A stretch of 64,000 nucleotides of DNA from Microbacterium esteraromaticum (lineage in GTDB: Bacteria > Actinomycetota > Actinomycetes > Actinomycetales > Microbacteriaceae): assembly GCF_900163815.1 (NCBI RefSeq), contig NZ_FUKO01000033.1:124001-188000 (forward strand). The letters are read 5' to 3'. The notes under the pieces are model-generated. The model was not told the DNA's origin. It saw nothing but the letters and a program-made list of their open reading frames with translations, and made no database searches. The position numbers were made by a program, and so were the translations under genes. Below, piece after piece: positions 28,342 through 36,386 of the stretch (positions are counted from its first letter, which is position 1; each line of letters begins with the position of its first letter).

Positions 28342-28569
28342 TCACTCCTCGGAGTTGCCGAGCATCTGCTGCCAGCAATCGGGGTGGATGCCCGAGATCA
28401 GCAGCTCCCGCGTCGCTGCATCGAGGTTGTCGAAGGCGAGCTGCGTCAGCGCGCCAGCCTGCCAGGACGCGAGCCGGTCAGCGTCGACGATCACGGTTGA
28501 TCGGGAACCGCAGTTCATGCACGGCGGTGTGGTGACGGCGACCTGGGGGGCGGGAGAAGTGGTGTCCAT
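28342..28569 (-). CDS. Small hypothetical protein, 75 aa
   Basis: The start at 28569 is set by the GGGTATGTG motif. PPCMNCGS near residue 17 and HPDCW near the end could form a small metal site; the middle is a helical LASWQAGALTQLAFDNLD. No family is recognised. It ends 30 bases before the PARP-like start. Confidence 0.65.
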   Translation of the reverse strand: MDTTSPAPQVAVTTPPCMNCGSRSTVIVDADRLASWQAGALTQLAFDNLDAATRELLISGIHPDCWQQMLGNSEE

Positions 28570-28575
28570 GTGCGC

Positions 28576-28584
28576 CACATACCC
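28576..28584 (-). promoter_or_regulatory. GGGTATGTG motif, copy 5
   Basis: Exactly six bases before the ATG at 28569. Confidence 0.8.
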
Positions 28585-28612
28585 GGTGCCGCGGGTGCCG
28601 GGCGGTCCGAGT

Positions 28613-29572
28613 TCACCATGTCGGGACCTGTCCGTACTCGCGCTTCATCTTCGCCCGTGCCTTCTCGTAGGCTTCGGCGCGCACGTCATCCGCCGGCTGA
28701 GATGTCTTCGCGGCGATCGCGTCGATGAGCATGTCCCGCCATCGCTGCTTGCCCGCGGCGAACTGCTCGTCGGGGACAGCCACGTGGCTGTCGATGATCG
28801 CATCCGTCAGTTCCCGGCGAGCCGACACCAGCGTCTTCACAACGCGGTACCCATCGGGCTCGCGCAGCTCACCTCCGTCTGGGAGCAGCGCCTTCTCGAT
28901 TCGGGCAGCGTCCCGCTGAGCCTTCTCGCGTGCCCGTCGCTCACGAGCTCCCTGCTCGGCTTTCTCGTCCGGGGTCAGCATCGAGCTCGGCCGGCGGAGC
29001 ACGTCGACCGGTGCCGACGGGTAGCAGACCGTGCAGACGCGCGACCCGGCGGCGGCGACGATCTCTCCCTCGTCCTGACCGGAGTACTCAGGCAGCCAGT
29101 GGAACCGGGTGCGCTTGCCGTCGCGGTTGCATGTGGAGCAGTCCATCGAGCGGTGAAGGTGACCACCGGTCACGAGGAACGCGCGGGGCCAGCCGCCGCG
29201 GGCCTGGAACTCGATCTCGAATGGGGCAGCCTCGCTGTGGATGGCGTCCAATGTGGCCTGCTCAATGTCGAGCTGGGTCCGGAGCATCGCGAGTCGCTCG
29301 GTGTCATCGTGGTAGCTGCGGCCCGCACGCTGACGCTGCAGGATCTTGGTGATCTGGGCGTCGATCATCTCGACCTTCGATCCCTGCTTCCACGCGCGCT
29401 CGAAGATGCCAGCGAGTGCTGTATCTACGTCGACGGGATCCGCGTCCGACAGGTCCGCCCCGGGGGTTGCGAGGGAGCCCTCAGGGTCGGTGCGGCCGTG
29501 TGCAGCGAACTGGCCGCCGCCGGCCCCCTTGCCGCGGTGGTGGTTTCCCTGTTCGTCGATGGTGATGCTCAT
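28613..29572 (-). CDS. Hypothetical zinc-binding protein with KGxGGGQF N-terminus, 319 aa
   Basis: The protein begins MSITIDEQGNHHRGKGAGGG and shares this N-terminal signature with the protein at 38564. The middle has CSTCNRDGKRTRF followed by VCTVCYP (two CxxC pairs, likely a zinc ribbon). The C-terminal half is a charged coiled coil ending AKMKREYGQVPTW. Such G-Q-F N-termini recur in actinobacterial mobile-element proteins but have no known function. The ATG at 29572 lacks a clean GGGTATGTG motif. Confidence 0.7.
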   Translation of the reverse strand: MSITIDEQGNHHRGKGAGGGQFAAHGRTDPEGSLATPGADLSDADPVDVDTALAGIFERAWKQGSKVEMIDAQITKILQRQRAGRSYHDDTERLAMLRTQLDIEQATLDAIHSEAAPFEIEFQARGGWPRAFLVTGGHLHRSMDCSTCNRDGKRTRFHWLPEYSGQDEGEIVAAAGSRVCTVCYPSAPVDVLRRPSSMLTPDEKAEQGARERRAREKAQRDAARIEKALLPDGGELREPDGYRVVKTLVSARRELTDAIIDSHVAVPDEQFAAGKQRWRDMLIDAIAAKTSQPADDVRAEAYEKARAKMKREYGQVPTW

Positions 29573-29668
29573 GACCTGTATACGCACGGCGCGGCTCCGA
29601 TGCTGGCGAGATCTCCATCCCAGCCCGGGCGCGGGAGCGTCCCGACGACCCGAGCTGGGGGCGTGTCG

Positions 29669-32600
29669 TCAGGCGGCCGCGGCCTCTGGCTGTGCGGCAG
29701 CGTCGATCAGCACGTCGATCTCGGCGAGGCGCGCGATTGCCTGCTGCAGTCGCGCCTCGTCCGGGAAGACGTCCGCTGCGGCGACGGCTCGTGACTCCTC
29801 TGCCGCGCGGGTGAGCTCGTCGGCGTTGCGCTCCCAATCGGCGATGCGCTGCTCGATGCTGTCGATGAGCGTGTCCGCCTCTCGAGCAATGGCAGCGGAC
29901 AGGGCAACGGCTCCGCGCCGGATGAGCTTGCCTGACACCGGGATCGAGAACAGCGTGCGGTACCGGTAGTCGATGTCGACCGAGTGGAACTGCGAACCCT
30001 CGAACCTGGCGGTGATCTCGATGCCTCGGAACGGGGCCGTGGCACGTCGTGACCATGCCGGCTTGTCCTTGTCCAGCCAATCGCGCGCGGCGTTCTCGAG
30101 CATCTGGCGGTCTGTGTCTGACGCCGAAGGCGAGACCTGGGGGAGTGCGAGGGTCGCGGACTCTGCTCGGCGACGGAGGAGCCCCGCCCTCTCATCAAGC
30201 TGCTTTGCTGCCTGCTCGGCCTTCCGCGCCGACTGGAAGTGCACGGAGCGCATGAGCTGTAGCCGCTTCACCTCGGCGCGTGCCTTCCCCTGGTCCAGGA
30301 GCAGCGGGTTTCCGGAGGCGAGGGCCTTGATGGCGCCGTAGTCGACCGTGGCGGCGGAGACGTCCTCAATCTCACGGGCGGTCGAACCGGATGCCGTGAG
30401 CGCGTCGAAGGAGCGGCTCTTTCGCTCCAGTGCCTGCCAGATGAATGCGTCGAATGTCCCCTCGGTGACAACGCGAGTGACGGTGACGGTGCCCGAGAGG
30501 TTGCCGGGGCGGATCGCGCGCCCGTCTCGTTGCACCACGTCCGACGGCAGCCAGGGAGCATCCGCGTGCCACAGGTGCGTGAGCCGGGTCTGGACGTTCG
30601 TGCCCATGCCGACCTTGGAGGTGGACCCGACGAGAACCGACACGGAGCCATCCCGGCACGACGCGAACAACGCAGCGCGGGCCTTGTCCGTCCGGGCGTC
30701 GTGCACGAACCGCACCCGCTCGGCGGGGACACCCCGGTCGACGAGTGCTCGGCGGAGTCTTCCGTATGCGGCGGAGTCATCGGGCTTCGGTGTGCCCAGG
30801 TCCAGGAAGACGAGCTGCAGAGCACCGGGCGTCGGGTGACCGCCGAAGGTTCGGTCCGCGTTGTCGTGATGGGCTTCCGCGATCAGCTCCGCCAGCCGGT
30901 CCAGCTTCGAGGATCGCTCGGCGATGCCGACGAGCCGGGGGTCGAGGGCGACCTTCCGGCCGTCGTTGCAGACGAGGAGCATCGAGTCATCGACTTCCCC
31001 GCCGTTCGCTCCGGCGCGCTTTGCCGCGGTCTTGGAGCGGATCGCGTCCGCGCGTTCGGCGAGGTCACGGACGTACTCCCGCTGCAGGGGAGTGGGCGGG
31101 ACCACGATGGTCTGCGAGACGCGGTCTGGGCGTACGACGTCGAGATCGTCCGGGTCGAGGATGTCAGCGACCTGGCCCAGCAGCCTCTTCAGCTCAGGGG
31201 CGTTCACGATCCCGACCGGCCGGCGCTGCATCCGGAATCCGCCGCCATCGGGTGCGACTTCGATGGATGTGTCGTACTTCACGAACTGGGAGACCCAGGC
31301 GTCGAACGCGCGGACGTCGAGTTCTTCGAGGAGGTCGGGCTGCAGGAACCGCTGCCACACCCACGTCTCGGCGAGCGTGTTCGACCATGGCGTGCCGGTC
31401 ATGAGAGCGCAGACCGGTGCGCCGACCGGGCGGCGGTCAGCCAGTGTCTCGATCTTCACGAGCAGGTCGGTCGCTCGCTTCGAGGAGCCGGACGGCATCC
31501 CGTTGTCGCGGACGGTCGAACCGGTGTCCAGCCGTCGGGCAAGGTGAGCCTCGTCGTAGATGATGTAGTCGATGCCGAGCTGGTCGAACCAGATCGCGTC
31601 CCGGTCCGAGATCCCGTCTCGAAGCTTCGCAACGCGACCGTCAAGGGCTCGAATCGCGCGGGCGATGGCCTTGGGGCCCTTGTCCTTCCGCCCACCCTGA
31701 GCCGTTTGCATCGCCCATTCAAGGGCGAGCTTCTGGTCATCGAGCCACGACTTCTCAGCGTCCGGGTGCACCGGGATCATCGTGAAGGACGAGTGGGTCA
31801 TGATCACCGCGTCCCACTCGCCGGTCGCGCATCGTGCCGCGAACAGGCGCCGGCTGTCTCGGGCGAGATCATCCTTCGACGCGATCAGGAACCGTCCTGT
31901 CGGGAACGTCTGCTGCGCCTCCCTTGAGATCTGATCCAGGAGGTGGTTGGGGACGACGATCACGGGCTTGCGTGCAAGCCCGAACTGCCGAAGCGTCCGG
32001 GCGATCATGACCGCCGACTTCGTCTTCCCGAACCCGACAGGGTGGCCGATCATGATGCGGGCGCTGCTGACAGCTCGCTCGACGATCGCACGCTGATGGG
32101 GCCAGGGGGTGACGTCGCCGCTGAGGCCAGGGAAGGTGAGGCCGACGCCGGTGTGCGTGCGACGGACGTGGCTGTTGAACCGTCGGTTGTAGTCCTCACA
32201 GATGCGGGTGCAGCGCGCCTCGTCCTCCCACACCCAGGTCGAGAACCGGTCACGGATGAGCTCCATCTTCTCGTTCGCGGCAGCCGACTTCTGCAGGTTC
32301 CGGACCTGTACGTACTGCCCCCGGTCCGGATTCCAGACGCGATCGGTGACCTCCGGGAGCCTGGCGTTCAGTGCGCATTCGACGAGGTAGGCCGGTGTGG
32401 TGTCCGGGGTCGCATACTGCGCCTGCGCCGCGGCGGAGGACGTCGCTTCGGAGACCTCCCAGACGCCGCGGGAGGTCTCGTGGTGCACGTCGGGCCAGGG
32501 CACTCCGAGAACTTCGCGGAGGAAGGAGCTGACGTCTTCGGTGGAGACCAGCGGAGAACCGAGGTTCACGGAGATCTCCAGAGGGCCGAGGTCCGCGGGG

Positions 32601-34459
32601 AGGACTTCCTCCAGCGCCGCGATGTCGCGTGCCGCCCGCTGATCGCCTGCATCCAGGCGCTGACGAGCATCGGCGAGCTTCTGCCGAACGTTCCCGGACA
32701 GGTACTCCGCTGCTGGGATCACCCGGCCGTCGACAACGTGAACCAGATCTCCCAGTGCGGTCAACGCCGAATCGGCCGAGTCGAGGGAGAGGAGCCCGGC
32801 GATTCGGTCCAGGTCAATGCTTCCGGTCTCGCCCAGGGAGATCGCGACTGCCTCCGCTGGAGTTTCGGTTCGTTCGACACGGCGCGGCGCCTGGTTCACG
32901 CGATAGCGGAGGATCGGGGCGGGGCCGGCGACGCCGGTCTCCTGATCGAACTCTTCCAGTGCCATCACGAGCGGGGCGTCCGGGTCCTTGCGGAAACCGC
33001 CCATTGCGGGCCGGCGCCAGGACAGAGCTGGCAGCCCGGTCTCCTCGTCGATCTTCCCCTCCACGAGGGTGCCCCTGTTGAGGTTCCCGAATCGGCGGAC
33101 GTACGACTCGTACGCTTGGCGCGTACGCTGACGTAGCGGTGCGATCTGCTCATCGGGAGTGTGCACGTCGGATTCCTGCTCCAGCAGTAGCAGTGCGAGG
33201 TCCCGCAGTTCGATGAGGGCGCTGAGCTCCCGGTTCGCTCGGATGGGTGAGAGCTTCCCGCTCTCCACTCGGTGCAGTGTCCCGTCGACCATGTGGAACG
33301 AGCCCTCTTTGCGTCCCTCGGCGTCGACGAGTGGGATGTCGTCGACCGGGGCGGTCGGGTCGATTCGCGCGGACATCGGCGGAAGCTTCGTGGCGAGGGC
33401 ATGAACGGCACGGGGGATGTCGATGGCCGGATCCTCGCTACGGACGACGAGGGGATTGCGGGTGAAGTTCGTCGAGCGCATCTCGCCGGCGACGTGTTCG
33501 GGGTTCGCCTCCCAGTAGCGGGAGACGACCGCGGGCTGGGCGACGTCTGCTCCTGGCCTCTCCGATTCCGTGATGACTGTGCGGCGGTCGACCTCCTTCG
33601 CCACTCGGTATCCGCGCCAGTCCAGCTCGTGTGTGACTTCGACGTCGGCGGGACCGTCGTAGGCAGGCAGGATCAGTGTCGGGTCGTTCCGTCGGATGAC
33701 GACGATGTCCGTGACGACCTCAGTGCCGGATTCGGCGAATGCCCCGGACGGCAACCGGACGGCGCCGATGAACGCGGCATCCTCCACCGACCGGATCCGG
33801 GCGAGGAACCCTGTGGTGCTGTCGATGCTGTGCCGGCTGGTGACGAGGATGACGTATCCGCCTGGTCGCACTGCCTCGACAGCGCGTCGGAGGAAGTAGT
33901 TGTGGAGCACGTCGCTGGTCCCGGCAGCGTACACGCGGGCGGACGAGAAGGGCACGTTGCCGATCACCGCGTCGAAGTGCCCTTCGCGCAGCGGTGTGTT
34001 CTCGAGCTTCCCGACCAGCACTGTGGCGTTCGGGTTCAGCAGGGCGCAGATTCTCGCGGACGTCGGGTCGACCTCGACGCCGGTCCACTCGATGTCGAGG
34101 TCTGCGGGGGTCGCTGTCATGAACGCGCCCGCTCCGCACCCGGGCTCGAGTACGCGGCCTCCGGTGAAGCCGGTGGCCGAGAGCAGAGCGAACACGGCCG
34201 AGATGACCGGCCGGGGCGTGAAGAACGAGGTGTCCACCTGCTCTGCTGCGGCCCGAAGAGCTGCACCTGGGACGACGCCCTCCAGCTGGTCGGCGGTGTC
34301 CGCCCAGGTGCCCGCCGTGGGGTGCTGAGCGAACGCCGGCGCCAGAGCTCCCCATCCGGTGAACGCCTGCAAGGTGCGGCGCTCAGAATCGGTGACGACA
34401 TGATCGTCGGGGAGGGTCCAAGCGAGGGAGACGGCGTTGATCTGGTCGTTGTGGGCCAT
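29669..34459 (-). CDS. Large N6-adenine methyltransferase-SNF2/DEAH helicase fusion, 1596 aa
   Basis: The N-terminal part is a class I methyltransferase: LEPGCGAGAF (about residue 105), then IGNVPF (about 167), a variant of the catalytic NPPY motif. The helicase part has GHPVGFGKTKSA (Lys about 812), YDEAHLA (about 969) and a C-terminal helicase lobe with VGSTSKVGMGTNVQTR and QRDGRAIRPGN. A coiled-coil tail follows. This layout matches DarB-like antirestriction proteins of phage P1 and conjugative elements, which protect incoming DNA or methylate it. GGGTATGTG lies six bases before the ATG at 34459. Confidence 0.85.
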   Translation of the reverse strand: MAHNDQINAVSLAWTLPDDHVVTDSERRTLQAFTGWGALAPAFAQHPTAGTWADTADQLEGVVPGAALRAAAEQVDTSFFTPRPVISAVFALLSATGFTGGRVLEPGCGAGAFMTATPADLDIEWTGVEVDPTSARICALLNPNATVLVGKLENTPLREGHFDAVIGNVPFSSARVYAAGTSDVLHNYFLRRAVEAVRPGGYVILVTSRHSIDSTTGFLARIRSVEDAAFIGAVRLPSGAFAESGTEVVTDIVVIRRNDPTLILPAYDGPADVEVTHELDWRGYRVAKEVDRRTVITESERPGADVAQPAVVSRYWEANPEHVAGEMRSTNFTRNPLVVRSEDPAIDIPRAVHALATKLPPMSARIDPTAPVDDIPLVDAEGRKEGSFHMVDGTLHRVESGKLSPIRANRELSALIELRDLALLLLEQESDVHTPDEQIAPLRQRTRQAYESYVRRFGNLNRGTLVEGKIDEETGLPALSWRRPAMGGFRKDPDAPLVMALEEFDQETGVAGPAPILRYRVNQAPRRVERTETPAEAVAISLGETGSIDLDRIAGLLSLDSADSALTALGDLVHVVDGRVIPAAEYLSGNVRQKLADARQRLDAGDQRAARDIAALEEVLPADLGPLEISVNLGSPLVSTEDVSSFLREVLGVPWPDVHHETSRGVWEVSEATSSAAAQAQYATPDTTPAYLVECALNARLPEVTDRVWNPDRGQYVQVRNLQKSAAANEKMELIRDRFSTWVWEDEARCTRICEDYNRRFNSHVRRTHTGVGLTFPGLSGDVTPWPHQRAIVERAVSSARIMIGHPVGFGKTKSAVMIARTLRQFGLARKPVIVVPNHLLDQISREAQQTFPTGRFLIASKDDLARDSRRLFAARCATGEWDAVIMTHSSFTMIPVHPDAEKSWLDDQKLALEWAMQTAQGGRKDKGPKAIARAIRALDGRVAKLRDGISDRDAIWFDQLGIDYIIYDEAHLARRLDTGSTVRDNGMPSGSSKRATDLLVKIETLADRRPVGAPVCALMTGTPWSNTLAETWVWQRFLQPDLLEELDVRAFDAWVSQFVKYDTSIEVAPDGGGFRMQRRPVGIVNAPELKRLLGQVADILDPDDLDVVRPDRVSQTIVVPPTPLQREYVRDLAERADAIRSKTAAKRAGANGGEVDDSMLLVCNDGRKVALDPRLVGIAERSSKLDRLAELIAEAHHDNADRTFGGHPTPGALQLVFLDLGTPKPDDSAAYGRLRRALVDRGVPAERVRFVHDARTDKARAALFASCRDGSVSVLVGSTSKVGMGTNVQTRLTHLWHADAPWLPSDVVQRDGRAIRPGNLSGTVTVTRVVTEGTFDAFIWQALERKSRSFDALTASGSTAREIEDVSAATVDYGAIKALASGNPLLLDQGKARAEVKRLQLMRSVHFQSARKAEQAAKQLDERAGLLRRRAESATLALPQVSPSASDTDRQMLENAARDWLDKDKPAWSRRATAPFRGIEITARFEGSQFHSVDIDYRYRTLFSIPVSGKLIRRGAVALSAAIAREADTLIDSIEQRIADWERNADELTRAAEESRAVAAADVFPDEARLQQAIARLAEIDVLIDAAAQPEAAAA

Positions 34460-34465
34460 GCCGAG

Positions 34466-34474
34466 CACATACCC
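34466..34474 (-). promoter_or_regulatory. GGGTATGTG motif, copy 6
   Basis: Exactly six bases before the ATG at 34459. Confidence 0.8.
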
Positions 34475-34498
34475 GGCCAAGGTGGTCCCGGCGTCGGC

Positions 34499-34651
34499 TC
34501 ACAGGCCTCGGGTGACCGCGGTCCGAAGCTGGGCGGCGTGGTCATCCCGCTGCAGGTGCATGAGAAGCCTGGCGCGGGCCTGCTTCTCCGTGCGACCGGT
34601 CGTCGAGAAGCCGCATCCGCGCTTCGGGCAGCTCTTCAGGATCTCGTTCAT
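34499..34651 (-). CDS. 50-aa zinc-finger-like protein
   Basis: This very short gene is supported by the GGGTATGTG motif six bases before its ATG. It begins MNEILKSCPKRGCGF and contains MHLQRDDHA, giving a C-x4-C...H-x5-H pattern like a single classical zinc finger. It could be a DNA- or protein-binding accessory factor. It lies between the large helicase gene and a tight four-gene unit. Confidence 0.65.
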   Translation of the reverse strand: MNEILKSCPKRGCGFSTTGRTEKQARARLLMHLQRDDHAAQLRTAVTRGL

Positions 34652-34657
34652 GACCGC

Positions 34658-34666
34658 CACATACCC
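34658..34666 (-). promoter_or_regulatory. GGGTATGTG motif, copy 7
   Basis: Exactly six bases before the ATG at 34651. Confidence 0.8.
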
Positions 34667-34668
34667 GG

Positions 34669-34938
34669 TTACCGGTGTCGTGCTTGGGTGTATGCCGCGG
34701 CGTCGAGCAGTTCGATTCGTAGTCGCTGCGCCTGAGCGGCGGGGACGACGATCTCATGGTCCTCATCCAGGGCGATGACGATGTCTGCGCCGCCGTTGCG
34801 GGGGATGAGGGACTCGATGTCCTTGGCTACCCGGGCTGCATCCGCCGGGCTGATTCTGATCTCCGTCTGACCTGCGTGCAGGCGGAGTGCGACATATCCG
34901 GCCCGGGCATGGATCTCGTATGCGGTGTCCTGGCTCAT
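34669..34938 (-). CDS. Small hypothetical protein, 89 aa
   Basis: The product begins MSQDTAYEIHARAGYVALRL and is a mixed alpha/beta protein without cysteines. The ATG overlaps the stop of the upstream gene (ATGA). It is the last gene of a four-gene unit. No family is recognised. Confidence 0.65.
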   Translation of the reverse strand: MSQDTAYEIHARAGYVALRLHAGQTEIRISPADAARVAKDIESLIPRNGGADIVIALDEDHEIVVPAAQAQRLRIELLDAAAYTQARHR

Positions 34939-35276
34939 CGGAGTGCTCCGATCCTTGTCTCGATGTCGGTGACGGCCCGCCGAAGACGAGCCAGGGCGAG
35001 TGCTGCGCCTTCCACTGCCATCGTCAGAGGCCGCAGTTCCTGAGCGATGGCATCGTCTTGTTGGGACGCCGGCATCCGCGCGATCTGATCGGCGACCGTC
35101 GACAGATGTGCGGTGAGGAACGTGCGCTCGACGGTCAGCCTCAGCAGCATCGCGCGTGCCTCAGCGAGGTCCATCTCTGGGGCAGCGAGGAGGCGACCGG
35201 CGAGGGCGATATCTTCGCGGGCCGTCGCGACGCGTTCAGCGGCATAGTCGACGAGAAGAGGATCGAGAGCGTTCAT
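34935..35276 (-). CDS. Small helical hypothetical protein, 113 aa
   Basis: Starting at ATG 35276, which overlaps the previous stop by four bases, the product is almost entirely helical (AAERVATAREDIALAGRLL, later LRRAVTDIETRIGALR). It may be a coiled-coil partner for a neighbouring small protein. An upstream in-frame ATG would run into the preceding gene and is rejected. Confidence 0.65.
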   Translation of the reverse strand: MNALDPLLVDYAAERVATAREDIALAGRLLAAPEMDLAEARAMLLRLTVERTFLTAHLSTVADQIARMPASQQDDAIAQELRPLTMAVEGAALALARLRRAVTDIETRIGALR

Positions 35277-35485
35277 CGAACGTCGAGCGGGATCCGGGAC
35301 CCTGCGGGGTCTACCGCGGGCCCGGGAACGACGAAGAGATCGGACCATGCGCTCTTCGCCTTCCTTCGTCGGTTCGTCGGCTGTGTCGGGTCCGACCAGA
35401 TCTTGCGCAGCTCGTCGAGGACGTGCAGCCTCTGAGCCAGCGTGCAGTTCGAGTTCGTCAGGCGGACGCCGGCGTGGTCGGTCAC
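35273..35485 (-). CDS. Small hypothetical protein, 70 aa
   Basis: The GTG at 35485 overlaps the previous stop (GTGA), and its own stop overlaps the next start (ATGA). The product has CTLAQRLHVLDELRKIW and a basic middle NRRRKAKSAW. No family is recognised. Confidence 0.6.
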   Translation of the reverse strand: MTDHAGVRLTNSNCTLAQRLHVLDELRKIWSDPTQPTNRRRKAKSAWSDLFVVPGPAVDPAGSRIPLDVR

Positions 35486-35760
35486 GGCATCGACGCCTCT
35501 CGCTCCGCGATGAGCTCGAGGTGAACGGAGATCAGCCGGCCGACGACGTCTCGGAGGACCGCGGGGGCCTGCCATTCGGGGATCGACTCGGTGACGGACT
35601 GGATCCGCTCGAACAGTTCGTCCCGATCGCTGCAGTATCCGCTCCGGGCGGCGATCGTCTCCGCGATCGCCGCGAGCTCGTCTCCGAACGTCGACGTTTC
35701 GATGAATCCGACGGGGAGTGTGGTCTCCAGGACCGGATCCGGCATCTGCGTGGTGTTCAT
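35482..35760 (-). CDS. Small acidic hypothetical protein, 92 aa
   Basis: This is the first gene of the four-gene unit; its ATG is six bases after GGGTATGTG. The product is helical and acidic (RDELFERIQSVTESIPEW). The overlapping stop and start with the next gene imply coupled translation along the unit. Confidence 0.65.
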   Translation of the reverse strand: MNTTQMPDPVLETTLPVGFIETSTFGDELAAIAETIAARSGYCSDRDELFERIQSVTESIPEWQAPAVLRDVVGRLISVHLELIAEREASMP

Positions 35761-35766
35761 GACGGC

Positions 35767-35775
35767 CACATACCC
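35767..35775 (-). promoter_or_regulatory. GGGTATGTG motif, copy 8
   Basis: Exactly six bases before the ATG at 35760, which heads the four-gene unit. Confidence 0.8.
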
Positions 35776-36181
35776 GGCCCCGCGCGGTAACGGTACGGGG
35801 GTCCCCGTGCCCGTCAGTGAACAGAGTTGCCCAGAAATCCAGTCTGTACGGTGCGCCGCCTACTCCTGACCGGCGGAACGGGTGAACCGTTGGTGCCCGG
35901 TCAGAGTCGGTCTGACCGGGTTCAGGGCTACTCCCGACTGGGCAGAGCCGAAAATGTACAGAGAGAGATGAGAGTTAACGACTCGTCTAGAGAGCTACTA
36001 CTACCTCTCGGGGAGAGCTCTTCGTTGATGGGCCGTAGAAATCGTGGCCCCGAGGTCTGTATGTATCCACCCGGGAAACGTCTGACCGTCTGTCCGGGGG
36101 AGTGGAGACCAGTTGAGAGTAGGGCAAACGCCGGACTGAGGGTGTCTGACTATGCCTGTACGGGGTCCCCAGGTGCGGCCG
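35776..36181. promoter_or_regulatory. Divergent control region of the backbone
   Basis: This 400-bp gap lies between leftward and rightward backbone operons and has no convincing gene. It holds a perfect 10-bp inverted repeat (CCCGGTCAGA at 35896-35905 with TCTGACCGGG at 35911-35920), GAGAG/CTCTC hairpins around 35990-36020, and two copies of a GTACGGGG(G)TCCCC palindromic core near 35793 and 36166. It is less GC-rich around 35940-36000 (GTTAACGACTCGTCTAGAG). It looks like the master switch or an origin region of the element. Confidence 0.5.
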
Positions 36182-36199
36182 TGTTCGCAGGGGTGGACG
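36182..36199 (+). promoter_or_regulatory. Start-associated leader, second type (copy 2)
   Basis: TGTTCGCAGGGGTGGACG, three bases before the ATG at 36203. Confidence 0.7.
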
Positions 36200-36202
36200 G
36201 GT

Positions 36203-36352
36203 ATGAGCGAGTTGGACACGCACCGGATCGAGGTGCCCGTCGAGAGCGACGGGGTCGTCTACGTCTTCGAGGGTCCTGACGCCGAAGACCGGCATCAGGA
36301 CTGGGCGCTTACAGGTGCTGCGACATTCGACAGGATCGAGCCGCGGCAGTGA
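36203..36352 (+). CDS. Small hypothetical protein, 49 aa
   Basis: The start is fixed by the shared 18-base leader. The product (MSELDTHRIEVPVESDGVVY at the start, ending DRIEPRQ) looks like a small beta protein. It precedes the ParA-like gene by 34 bases and should be co-transcribed with it. Confidence 0.6.
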   Translation: MSELDTHRIEVPVESDGVVYVFEGPDAEDRHQDWALTGAATFDRIEPRQ

Positions 36353-36366
36353 CCGAGCGCGTGGGC

Positions 36367-36384
36367 TGTTCGCAGGGGTGGACG
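36367..36384 (+). promoter_or_regulatory. Start-associated leader, second type (copy 3)
   Basis: TGTTCGCAGGGGTGGACG, two bases before the ATG at 36387. Confidence 0.7.
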
Positions 36385-36386
36385 AC

